Positions 1-9,659 of a DNA stretch of 64,000 nt are shown here, piece after piece. The position numbers and the translations under genes are program-made. How positions within the stretch are numbered: position 1 is the stretch's first letter; the number at the start of each line of letters is the position of its first letter. The notes under the pieces were generated by a model. The model was not told the origin of the DNA, did no database searches, and saw only the letters and a program-made list of their open reading frames with translations. Source of the DNA: Agrostemma githago (taxonomy: Eukaryota > Streptophyta > Magnoliopsida > Caryophyllales > Caryophyllaceae); the NCBI GenBank assembly GCA_958450325.1, contig OY288250.1, positions 47,998,398-48,062,397 on the forward strand, written 5' to 3'.

Positions 1-385
1 GGTTGCTTATATAGGCAAGGCTAGGGCACATTGGTGTCTAGGGTTTTGTGCCTTGACGGACTTGATTTGATGGCCCGTTTGGAGGTGGACCGTGGATGAG
101 CTACTCGGAAACGGCTTTGACCGGGTTTTAATCCGGTCGCTAAAAGTCGGTTTTATTTCCGGTGTCGGTTTTGACCCAAATTAGTCTTGTTTGACTCGGA
201 ATGATCCACTGGGCCTGGATTCGAGGTTGATTTTGTGAGATTTGTACTCCATAAGTGTGTTAGCCAGCGATTAATGGATTTGAGCCCGTATCCGCGCGCA
301 TAGAGACATGTTAGCGTCCGATCATCATCGGGTGATTTTTGGAAACTGCCATAGACACCTGGCAGTCAAAATGCGGGTGTCTACA
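1..385. mobile_element. Probable right end of an LTR
   Basis: The stretch has a base composition unlike the AT-rich DNA that follows and ends in GGGTGTCTACA at 375-385. That terminus is typical of some plant Ty3/Gypsy LTRs, whose left ends read TGTAGACACC. No ORF, PBS or partner LTR is visible because the element would lie left of the window. The call rests on the terminus alone; it could also be unrelated repeat DNA. Confidence 0.35.
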
Positions 386-1382
386 CCTTCATTCTCTCTC
401 CATTATCCTTCATCCTTCCTCAGTTTTTTTTTCTATAAGTTTCGTTTAGATAACGTGTTGATTTTAGTGTAGAATTGTGTTGTTAGCTAGATTTGGTGAG
501 GTTGAAAACTTGAAGGAAGAGAAAGATGGAGGACATGAATGACATTTAATGCCCCGTACACTGAGTAAGTGAAAGTGAGTGAATTAATATAAAATAAATT
601 AAAGGCGAAAAAAAAGGTGAATGGATTTTACCGCTAACGGATCATCTATACTATTCTGGTTTAACTATTCCAAAAATATTATTCCAAGAATATAATATAA
701 TATTCTGGTTTAACTATTCCGAAAAAAAAACATTTTCTTTCCGAAAAAAAATATATTTTCTCCCGAAAAAACACAATTTTTTTTCCGAAAAAATGAACAC
801 ATTTTTTTCCCAAAAGAAAAAAAATCCAAAAAAACAAATCCCGAAAAAAAAAATCATTTTTTTTAATATTAAAATAAAATTGGTTTATATAAAAACAATT
901 TCAGTGTACATAATAACTGTTTTAGGGTATATATATAACAATTCTACTATATCAAATAAATGACAATTATATCAGTGTATATATATTTATTAATTGGTGT
1001 ACATTGTAACCATTTGAGTATGTATATATATATATATATATATAGCAATAACTATTTTACTGTATATATTGAGTTCTTAAGTGTATATATATAATGAGTT
1101 TAATAGCGTATATAATGAGTTTTTTAGTGTATATAACAGTTATTTTGATGTATGTTCCATTGTTGATTAATTGGTGTACATAATAACTATTTGAGAGTAT
1201 ATAACAATTTTTTTACTGTATATATTGAGTTCTTAAGTGTGTGTATATATATAGTGAGTTTAATAACGTATATAATGAGTTTTTTTAGTGTATATAACAC
1301 TTTTTGGAAGTATGTTCTATCTTAATCTAATGGTATAGATTGTGCCTCAATGGGGGTAAAGAGTTATCCTGGCTCACCGAAA
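386..1382. other. AT-rich spacer, no gene seen
   Basis: There is no credible ORF. From about 600 to 880 it holds many runs of A or T separated by CCGAAAA-like steps, and from 890 to 1335 TA-rich repeats. It separates the probable LTR end from the DNA transposon cluster. Confidence 0.6.
991..1335. repeat. Tandem duplication of a ~177 bp AT-rich unit
   Basis: Copy 1 starts at 991 and copy 2 at 1168, both with TAATTGGTGTACA. Both then pass through TACTGTATATATTGAGTTC and end near GTATGTTC. Copies differ by microsatellite length and scattered substitutions. Confidence 0.75.
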
Positions 1383-1383
1383 C

Positions 1384-1414
<31 letters not shown>

Positions 1415-1427
1415 ATATATATATATA
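1383..1427. repeat. Compound microsatellite (C)18 (AC)n (AT)n
   Basis: An uninterrupted run of 18 C is followed directly by AC dinucleotides and then AT dinucleotides. The AT part is also the left flank, and possibly target site, of transposon T1. Confidence 0.9.
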
Positions 1428-1481
1428 GATTTAGGATCCGGTCCGAACCACAAGTTCGGTCCGAACCGTCCGAACTATATA
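1427..1481 (+). repeat. Left TIR of T1
   Basis: Reads AGATTTAGGATCCGGTCCG and then two further GTTCGG/CCGAAC elements, ending GTCCGAACTATATA. It matches the reverse complement of 6207-6260. Confidence 0.7.
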
Positions 1482-1667
1482 ATAGCAAAAAAGACGTGCT
1501 ACTATTACTGAATTACATTGTTCATCAAAAATCTACCTCATCCCCAATTATTCCTTTCCATTGTTCATTGTTCTGCATCTCCAATTTAATTTGCGATCAA
1601 TCACCAATAATTTGATTCTTCTACCTCATCCTCAATTTTTCGATCAAGTATTCTTCTATCCATCAAT

Positions 1668-2972
1668 ATGAACCCCGGTAAGTTTTAATTTCATCTATTT
1701 AGGGTTAGCTTATTCGATTTAATTCAATGATTAGATTTTTGATGTTCGTTATCTAGTGCTCGTTATTGCTGTTGCGGTTGTTGTCAATCGATTTAATCAA
1801 TTTAATTTCATTGATTTAAGTTTTTAATTTCATCAATTTTTCAATCGAACTAATTCGATTTAATTTCATCGATTTAGTGTTCGCTATTACTGCTGTGGTT
1901 GTTGTCAACTTGTTACCACTTGTTTCCCTTCGTCTCGATTTTACAATGTTGACATGGTAGCTGACTAAATTTTTCCTGAGAATTCTACCGTGTTTACAGT
2001 GTCGATGCTTTTGTTCGTTTTTCTGCGGTGTTGTTGTTCGCCTCTATTGCTCTAGCTTCTTCTTCTTCTTCTTCTTCGTTCTATCTAACTATTTTTGTCG
2101 TTGTGTGCCTGATCTGTCCGTACCTTGCCGCTACTGATGCGTTTTGTTGCTTCCTCATCTCCTTCTCGCAAATTCTGATTTCCGTCTTTCTTATAGTTGT
2201 TATTTTATGTTCTTACCTGCTGCTATAGTTATCATTGTAGTTGATATTCATGTTCGATGTTACGTTTTGTCGTCCCTCTGTTGCGTTTTGGTTTGGCTTT
2301 CCCCGCTTCTACTCTCATTTCATCTGTGATGAATTAGATTGTATATCACCAGTTTGTCACATGTTATTATTCTAAAATTTAGTATATAATCATGCACTTA
2401 CATTTCTTGATCATCTAATTACACGTTTTCACTGTGTAGTTACACTTTCTTCGTTATTATTCTAAAAGTTACATAATCGTCCACTTACACTTCTTCACCG
2501 TCTACTATACACTTTTTCACCGTCTAGTTACACTTATTCGTTATTGTTCTAAACTCGAAGTTACGATCTAAATCGGTATAATTTTGACGAATAATTTCTA
2601 AGTTCTAGTACGTTATTATTGTGATCAGCTTATAAACTGTTTATGAGTTTCCAATGTGAGAATGTGTGTGATCAAAACTTCAATATTTGTTTTCTATATG
2701 CCATTTTTGAAGAACTATGTGTGAGTGTGTGTACCTTCTTCGTTATGTTTTTCATTACACTTATTTTTCCAGATATGACAAATGTGGTTGTTATTCCAAG
2801 TAACAAAAGAAAAAGAGATGATAAAGTTGATGATAATGCCGCTGTTTGTGATGTTGATATTCCAATTATAACAAATGAAGAACATTTTTTGAAGACAAGA
2901 ATGACACCCAAACATCTTATGAAGTTCATTAATAGCAACTGGAAGAAAGACTGTGGTGAGACATGGGCTTAA
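1668..2972 (+). pseudogene. Two-exon gene-like fragment inside T1, unknown function
   Basis: A short first exon (ATG at 1668, ending at 1677) is followed by a GTAAGT donor. A TTTTTCCAG acceptor at 2772 joins it in frame to 2773-2972, giving a product of about 69 residues. Exon 2 starts with a basic KRKR patch followed by an acidic stretch and ends with MTPKHLMKF and a lysine/tryptophan-rich tail before a TAA at 2970. I do not recognise the domain. The short length and position inside a TIR element suggest a captured, truncated host or transposon gene. The splice sites are read from consensus only; no transcript evidence is available. Confidence 0.4.
2390..2560 (+). repeat. Short-repeat cluster based on TTACACTTCTTCACCGTCTA
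   Basis: Several degenerate copies of a ~20 bp unit (TTACACTT.TTC..CGTCTA) occur within T1 intron-like DNA. The same TTACACTT core recurs in the large array at 4378-4947 and in T2. Confidence 0.6.
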
Positions 2973-4377
2973 GAAATGGGATGAAGTCGAACTATGCTGG
3001 GATAATCAACATCACAGCCTGTACAGTTCGTTGTAGATTGGCATTTATCGTCAATTATTAAACATGATGATCAATGTGTTACTACATTAGTTATATATAG
3101 CAAGTAGTTATGAGTATGTAAGCACAAATTATCTCAGTGTTGGGTTAGTGAACATGAATATTTGATGACGGGACATCTTTTGCATAGAAACAATCGCTCG
3201 ATTTTTGTAATTGCAGAATCTGCATCTTTTGTAATTTTGTCCCACTGTTTTGAATTGAAAATTCGCACCAAAAATTGGTCATTAATAAAATGGACTAATT
3301 TTGTTTAGTCTAACTACAAATGTTGTTAATTATATGTTCATGTAATTTATTTGGAGCGAGTTCATCACCATCGACAAGTACAAATTAAAATATTACAGTA
3401 CATTTGATTATACGGAGTACATTTGATTACTTCATACGAAGTACATTTGATTACTTTATTTATTGGAGCAAGGAGTTTATTACAGTAAAAAAAGGCTCAT
3501 TGCTTACTTACATTACAAAGCATGTACACGTTGTACAGTTAACATGACATAAAAATAATTAAGCATCTACTACATACTCAATCCAAGCTTCGGAACAACA
3601 TTTATGTCATCATCAACGAATATGGAATTCACAGTTTGTATAATCTGGTATATCATACAAAAGAATACACGATGCGTCAATGCTTGTCCTGCACATGTGC
3701 CTATTTACCGCTTCAAAAAAATCACTATGCTTGTGGAATTTCGGAAGATGTGAGATGGTAGGCAATCGCGGTGTCCGAGCTAGGTTTGGCATGATACTGA
3801 CCATAAAATGCATATATAGCGAGTGTAATGATGCTAACAACTAAGACTCTCACCCATGCTTCATGATGTAGCTGCCAAATAAGTCAACAATGGCACACAT
3901 ATACGTCATCAACATCGTTATATCATCATAATTTAGGGACATCTAGCCTTTTTCTACATGCATGAAATTCTCGAGTAGCATTTGAGTATCATACTCCTTG
4001 ATAAACTTCTTCACGTCCACAATTCTTGAAATCCTCCAAAGATGTCCATACATGTTTGTATCCTCTTATGTACTCTTGATCAGCCTTGTGCACAAGAAAA
4101 AATAACAAGAATTAACAACGAACTTTTCATATGAATCGACACAAACAAAAAGAAGAATCAATAATAAAAGTATTGTATTGTCTCACGAGCATCTGAATAA
4201 TCAAATCAAGAATGATTAATTACAATTTTGATACACTTATTTACTGTCCATTTACACTTCTATGTGGAAATAATTAACAAAATTTATATACCTAAATCTA
4301 CTTCTACCATTTGTGAATCTTCTTCAGTTACTTCAACATGTACATGTACAATTACAGAATTAAACTTTTAGTGCATG
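2973..4377. other. Interior of T1, no recognised gene
   Basis: A minus-strand open frame of 75 codons at 3613-3840 is present but matches nothing I recognise and has no clear start context. The rest is AT-rich. Some of it may be decayed coding sequence carried by T1. Confidence 0.4.
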
Positions 4378-4947
4378 CTTATACTTCTCTAGTTCCTACT
4401 TACACTTCTTTTAGTCTCTAATTACACTTCTTAAGAAGTGTAAGTAGAGACTTAAAGAAGTGTAAATGGAGCCTTAAAAATGTAACCTACAAGAATGAGA
4501 CAATTAAACTTCTCTAGTCTCTACTTACACTTCTTTTAGACTCTACTTACACTTCTTTTAGTCTCTAATTACACTTCTTTAAAAGTGTAAGTGGAGCCTT
4601 AAAAAGTATAACCTACAAGAATGAGATAATTACACTTCTCTAGTCTCTACCTACACTTCTTTTAGCCTCTACTTACACTTCTTTAAGTCTATAATTACAC
4701 TTCTTTATGTGTAAGTAGAGACATAAAGAAGTGTGTAAGTAGAGACATAAAGAAGTGTAAGTGGAGCCTTAAAAAGTGTAACCTAAATGAGACAATTACA
4801 CTTCTCTAGTCTCTAATTACACTTTTTCTAGTCTCTACCTACACTTCTTTTAGTCTCTAATTACACTTCTTAAAAAGTGTAAGTAGAGACTTAAAGAAGT
4901 GTAAGTGGAGCCTTTAAAAGTATAACCTACAAGAATGAGACAATTTC
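4378..4947. repeat. Tandem hairpin-forming repeat array in T1
   Basis: About four units of 110-170 bp occur in tandem. Each opens with ACTTCTCTAGTCTCTA, contains several TTACACTTCTT copies, then their inverted complement AAGAAGTGTAAGT, and closes with GGAGCCTTAAAAAGT followed by TAACCTACAAGAATGAGA. The inverted halves in each unit could fold into a stem. Confidence 0.8.
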
Positions 4948-6206
4948 ACTTTAAAAGATCACATGAAAGATCAATATCCTTGACAAACCAAATGAAGAAT
5001 TCATATCGGAAGATGAAGAATTAGCTGAAATGGTTACCATCTTCACAAAAAATAGAACAAGTGTAACCCTAAAATTATTAAACGGAAATTAATAGTTTAT
5101 TTGGTAAACAACAATACTAGGTGGGAATGACAAATTGAATCAAGGATCAAAATTGAAATAGATAGTACGGGGTCAATAAAAAGAGAGGAGAACAACTACC
5201 AAGCCTCCCGGTGTGGAAGAGTAACTTGAATTGGTTTAAGTACAATTTTTCTGTCAACCGTAAAACCAAGTTTTATCAATGATGTCGTATACTAACAGCT
5301 ATCCGATGAGCGCAATTATTAAAATTAAGTACATTTGTTATATGGAGAAAATGAAAGATAAATCAAATTCCATGGGGTTTGTACACTATCTACATCAATG
5401 AATGGAATTTGATTACTGACATTTTCACAATTAATTACAATTTCAAAAGATAGTCACTTACTCACTTCATATGATCAAGATTCTGACATTAAACCCACAT
5501 GAATATGTGATTGCCAATGAATTTCGTGGAAATAATTCAATCATTCATTCAATTCAATTACGGAGTATCATTTGTGGCATAACTCTACAATTCTTGTTTA
5601 CAAATATACTCCATCAATTTCTACTTTCTGCTTGCCGATCAAATCCGAAATTAATCGAACTGAGAAATTCGCTGTTCAACGGATTAAATAAAACAATCCC
5701 GAAATCCGTGATTCGTAATCAATTTACAGTATAGCACGTTTGTTCAATCACGCAATATCTAATAATTAAGACACAATGACGATGCGAAAATCAAGTATCT
5801 TTAGATCAAATCATGCTACACAACATAATTTCGAAAATTTCAGCAACGATAATCACAAATCAGCATATTTAACACAACAAATTACATGAAAAATCTAAAA
5901 ACAATGATCAATTAAAAACGCAATTCATCAATAAATCAATTAATCAGATCAAATTAAGAAACAAGACAAAAAAAACCTCTTTCTCAATAAGGTTGGTGAA
6001 GAAACACTCGGCTTGGACAGACGAAATTCGTGCATGATTTGAGAGGATTTATTGGATAATTGAGCGAAAAATTGATTGATTGACGGATCTGAGAGGAGTG
6101 ACTGAGGGAAGAATTGATGGAGTTAAAGTGTAGCACGTTTGGTGAGGAAGGTCAAATTTGGGGAAGAACAGTTAGGACGTGATAATGCTCGTGTTTTTTG
6201 GGTTAA
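4948..6206. other. Right part of T1, no gene seen
   Basis: AT-rich DNA without convincing coding sequence. An 87-codon open frame at 5471-5734 has no recognisable domain and AT-driven composition. Confidence 0.5.
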
Positions 6207-6260
6207 TATATAGTTCGGACGGTTCGGATCGAACTAAGGTTCGGACCAGATCCCGACCCT
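6207..6260 (-). repeat. Right TIR of T1
   Basis: Starts TATATAGTTCGGACGG and ends GATCCCGACCC before (TA)n. It is an inverted copy of 1427-1481 with some substitutions in the outer half. Confidence 0.7.
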
Positions 6261-6272
6261 ATATATATATAT

Positions 6273-6584
6273 GCTGGGATCCGGTCCGAACTATTCCTTT
6301 CGGTGCGAACCGCCACTTACACTTACACTTTTAGGGGCTCTACTTACACTTTAAAAAATACAAAAAAAAAGGCAGTCAGGTCGGCTGACCGGCCCCCTGT
6401 GCACCGGCGGCCTGCCCACCGGCCCCCTGCCCCGGCCGGCCGGACAATTTTTTTTTTTTGCTATTTTTAAAGTGTAAGTGGAGCCATTAAAAAGTGTAAG
6501 TTGAGCATTATAGAAGTATAAGCGGGGTTCGGACCGTAAACAATAGTTCGGACCGAAGTTGTGGTTCGGACGGGATCCTAAATC
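6273..6584. mobile_element. T2: short MITE related to T1
   Basis: Its right end carries GGTTCGGACGGGATCC, the inverted counterpart of the T1 left terminus, and its left end reads GGGATCCGGTCCGAAC. It is flanked on both sides by (TA)n. The interior has TTACACTT repeats facing inverted AGTGTAAGT copies around a GC-rich core (about 6375-6450) with several CCGG-containing short palindromes. It is a non-autonomous derivative of the T1 family, directly abutting T1. Confidence 0.65.
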
Positions 6585-6854
6585 TATATATATATATATA
6601 TATAGGTTCTTATGAGTCTCTCTCAAATATTGAGTTCCTAAGAATGGATGGGATGAGAGATGGATGGATGGACAAGATTCATCCTAAGATTTGCTTTAAA
6701 AAAAAAAGAAGATACTGCTTCCTAAAATAACTCCCATAATTTTAGGAAACAGTAAATCACTTCATTCATTCATTCATTCATTCACATTTGCACGTTCATC
6801 ATCATCAAACCTAAAAAAAACGCTTCCCATCAATCTGTGCTCAACATCTCGTTC

Positions 6855-8094
6855 TATGGATTCAATGATCGCGACATCTTTATCAACTGTTGATAAGCAA
6901 ATCGTAGAGTACAACAATGGTGAGTTTTCGATACTGTTTACAGATTTTTTGTTAATTTTATTCATTTCATTTCATCACGTTCAATCATTCATCTTCTTCT
7001 TCGCGCGATTGTAACTTATGTTCAATCAACCCACTCAATAACACGTTCAATCATTTATCTTCTTCCTCGCGACGCTGAAATTTCTCATTCGATGGCGGAT
7101 ATGCAAATCATCGAATACACAAACGGTGAGCATTTGGTTTCTAATTTATACTGAAAATGCGTCATTAGGATGCTCCATATTATTAGATTTTAAGTTTACA
7201 GTATGAAAACTGCATATTGTTGAAGGTCTAATCATTATATGAATTTTACGCACGAACAAATATATGGAGTTATTGTAATTCACATACTGTGTTACTTTAA
7301 TATACACAATCTGTTATTTTTATGGCTAACCCCTGTTATTTTAATGCACATAATGTTAATTGAATCTAGTGTTACTTTAACGCACTTCATCTATTACTGT
7401 AATCCATTGGAGTGACAAAAAGATTTAGAATACCGCCATATAAAAAAATAAAAAATAAAAAATAAAGATATTGTTTCCTATAATTATGGGACGTGATTGA
7501 CTTCATTATAGGAAACAATATCAAAGAGTATCGGCCTCATTCAAAGATAGATACTGCATCATACTCTCATTTATGGTCATTATATGAATTTTTTGCACTA
7601 ACCTATACTTGGTGTTGTTTCAATGAATATTATCTGTTACTGTAATTCACACTATCTGTTACTTTAATGTCTGACCTCTATTACTTTATACTTGGTGTAT
7701 AAGTATCCTTTGTTAATTGAATCTAGTGTTACTTCAATGCAGTTCATCTACTGTTACTTTAATTGTTGTCATCTGTTACTTTAATCCATATTTCAAGTTC
7801 TGATTGTTTCTTTTTCCCCATGTTTATTGGCAATGTTATTGTGTTTCAGTAGACGCAAAAGCACATGAATGGTGTAGAGATGTGGGTGAGAGTTTCCTCC
7901 ATACATAGGGCAGATCTTCAAGGACGTGGATGAGTCAGTAAACATCTATAAAATCTACGCACTGACTTGTGGATTCGATGTGAGAAGGTCCACAACAAAA
8001 AGATGGCGCGGTGGTTAGATTAAATCAAAGCTTCTGACGATGATAATGAAGAAGAAGAAGAAGAGGACGAGGAGGATGAAGAAGCAGAATTCTA
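6855..8094 (+). pseudogene. FAR1-related gene fragment (N-terminal FAR1 motif, acidic tail)
   Basis: A reading frame at 7908-8018 gives GQIFKDVDESVNIYKIYA followed by LTCGFDVRRSTTKRW. This is the start of the FAR1 DNA-binding domain of FAR1/FRS proteins, which descend from Mutator-like transposases. It stops at a TAG at 8016. Further on, a separate acidic stretch (about 8040-8094) of Asp/Glu codons ends at TAA. Two short ATG exon-like pieces at 6855 and 7092, both encoding a QI(V/I)EY-type motif and followed by GTGAG donors, and a TTTCAG acceptor near 7850 suggest an ancestral split gene. The zinc-binding and MULE domains are missing, so this is a deleted copy. Confidence 0.55.
7265..7790 (+). 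repeat. TGTTACTTTAA short-repeat cluster in T3
   Basis: Many degenerate copies of a 16-25 bp unit built on CTGTTACTTTAATGCA lie upstream of the FAR1 fragment. The inverted form occurs on the other side of it. Confidence 0.6.
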
Positions 8095-8099
8095 AGTAG

Positions 8100-8420
8100 G
8101 ACAGTATATTGTTAGAGTAACATACGTTATTCGTTAGAGTAACATACTTAATGAGTTACAATAACACAGATTATGAGTAATAGATGTGAAACATTGGAAT
8201 TGTAATGAAGTTGATTCAGTTGGAACTCCTGTACCAATTTTTGTTTTGGAATATCCTTAATAAAAACAAACATTATTCTTTTGGTTAATTGGAACGACTG
8301 CTGTGTATGCAAGAGACTATTATGCAATGAAACAGATTTTACGAGTTAGAGTAACACAATTCATGAATTACAGTAACACATTGTATGAGTCAAAGTAACA
8401 CAATCTATAAGTTATAATAA
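8100..8420 (-). repeat. Inverted GAGTAACACA repeat cluster in T3
   Basis: Copies of AGAGTAACACA-type units follow the FAR1 fragment, in the opposite sense to the cluster at 7265-7790. The element interior is therefore flanked by subterminal inverted clusters. Confidence 0.55.
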
Positions 8421-8736
8421 ACATTATGATGCGTCAAAACAGAGAGTAAGTTATGCGGGAGGATTTGTGAATTGAAAAAAATTAATTTTGAAGAAATGTG
8501 TTGTGTGAGAGAAAGAATATCAGTGAAAAAAAATTAATAGGAGAGAAGATTTGAGTAGATAATTAAAGAGGAGAGAGAGAAAATGAAATATTTATAAAGA
8601 TTTTGTCAGTTATTTCCTTAATTGACAAAACAAATTCTAACCATTCATCTATCTCTAATTTAAGGGTGCAGATGAGGACTCACAGACTCAATTATGATAA
8701 GTGGACTCACCCGATCTCTCCTATATATATATATAT

Positions 8737-9234
8737 AGTAAGGATCAAGTGATTCCACTTTTCATCTTTGAGTCCGTAAGTCCTAATTACAACCATTGAT
8801 TTAGAGGGAGATGAATGGTGGTGATTGATTTGAGTAATAAAAGAAGTAACTGACATATATGGTAAAAATATATAAAATCTCTCTCTTCCCTTAATTCTCT
8901 CTATTGAATCTTCCTCTCTCTTCTCAAACATGTTACCTCACAATTAAGAAATTTTCATTCAAAACTCACCCGCCCAACTACTGTACAACCTTTAACCCTT
9001 CATCTTCATAATTATTTCCTCTTCATAATTTTCAATCGTCATATTCAACAATTGTCATCTTCGTAAGCTTCGAAATTTCTTCTTCACAAGCTTCGAAATT
9101 CAAAAATTGTTGCAGCCATATTCAGTTCAATCTCTTCAACTATACTCAAGGTACGCTTCGATCATCTTTCTATGATTAGGGTTTACGAAATTTTCAGAGT
9201 TTTAACCTTTTTGTGTGCTAATTAGTGATTGTAT
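8737..9234. mobile_element. T4: DNA transposon left part, cut at 9235
   Basis: It begins after a (TA)n run with GGATCAAGTGATTCCACTT and GAGTCCGTAAGTCCT, then AGATGAATGG. This is homologous to the T3 terminus read on the minus strand. The remainder is missing because an LTR begins at 9235. No coding sequence is visible. Confidence 0.45.
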
Positions 9235-9659
9235 TGATGGTAGGTTTCCGCCGCGTCCCCCACCGTCAAGTACAGTCCAACTAATCCTAACGGTAGCTAG
9301 GGTAAGTCGGGTCTTGTCCACGGAGACGGTTATAGGTGTCTAGACTAGGTCTACCTAAAAACGAGGCTAAGTCACACAAACAACACAAAGAGGAGAGAAT
9401 TGACAAACTATGATGGTTGGAAGTGAAGAAAGTGGACTAAGAATGGACTAGGTATAACAAGGGCTAAAAGGAACAACTAAAGACTAATGAAACAAGCAAA
9501 CTAGAGAAATGATAACAAAGGAGATTAAATCAAATATGGGAAGGAGTAGGGTTAGGTCGGGTTCATAAGTGTAGTAGGATAATTGGGAGGTCAAGGGCAT
9601 AGGTTTCTCCTAGTCACTAAGGTCGGTTTGCGCTCTCGCGCCAAAGCCTAAGTCCGCAC
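9235..9659 (-). mobile_element. LTR fragment, Athila-like family, minus orientation
   Basis: It starts TGATGGTAGG and contains GGTAGCTAGGGTAAGTCGGG, GGAGACGG and GCTCTCGCG blocks. These line up with the start of the G3 LTR (36402 onward). Such an LTR end belongs next to the PBS of a minus-strand element. It is cut at 9660 by the Tekay-like LTR. Confidence 0.7.

Larger units (their letters stand above)
1427..6260. mobile_element. T1: DNA transposon with ~55 bp TIRs
   Basis: The two ends are inverted copies of each other, sharing GGTCCGAACC and CCGTCCGAACTATATA, and both ends abut (TA)n tracts. Inside are a two-exon gene-like piece and arrays built on TTACACTT. I see no transposase, so it is probably non-autonomous. 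Long TIRs with carried gene pieces suggest a Mutator-like element, but the target-site duplication is hidden in the TA repeat, so the superfamily is not proven. Confidence 0.6.
6605..8721. mobile_element. T3: DNA transposon carrying a FAR1-like fragment
   Basis: Bounded by (TA)n on both sides. The right end, read on the minus strand, runs GGTGAGTCCACTTATCAT and continues into GAGATAGATGAATGG. The same pattern begins T4, which helps place the boundary. The left end shows only weak inverted similarity. The interior holds a FAR1-related pseudogene flanked by arrays of TGTTACTTTAA repeats. FAR1-type genes are known passengers, and ancestral relatives, of Mutator-like transposases. Confidence 0.5.

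Noticed and set aside
6375..6450. GC-rich island in T2 as a CpG-island promoter
   Set aside because: Only about 75 bp, made of overlapping CCGG palindromes inside a MITE, with no gene beside it.
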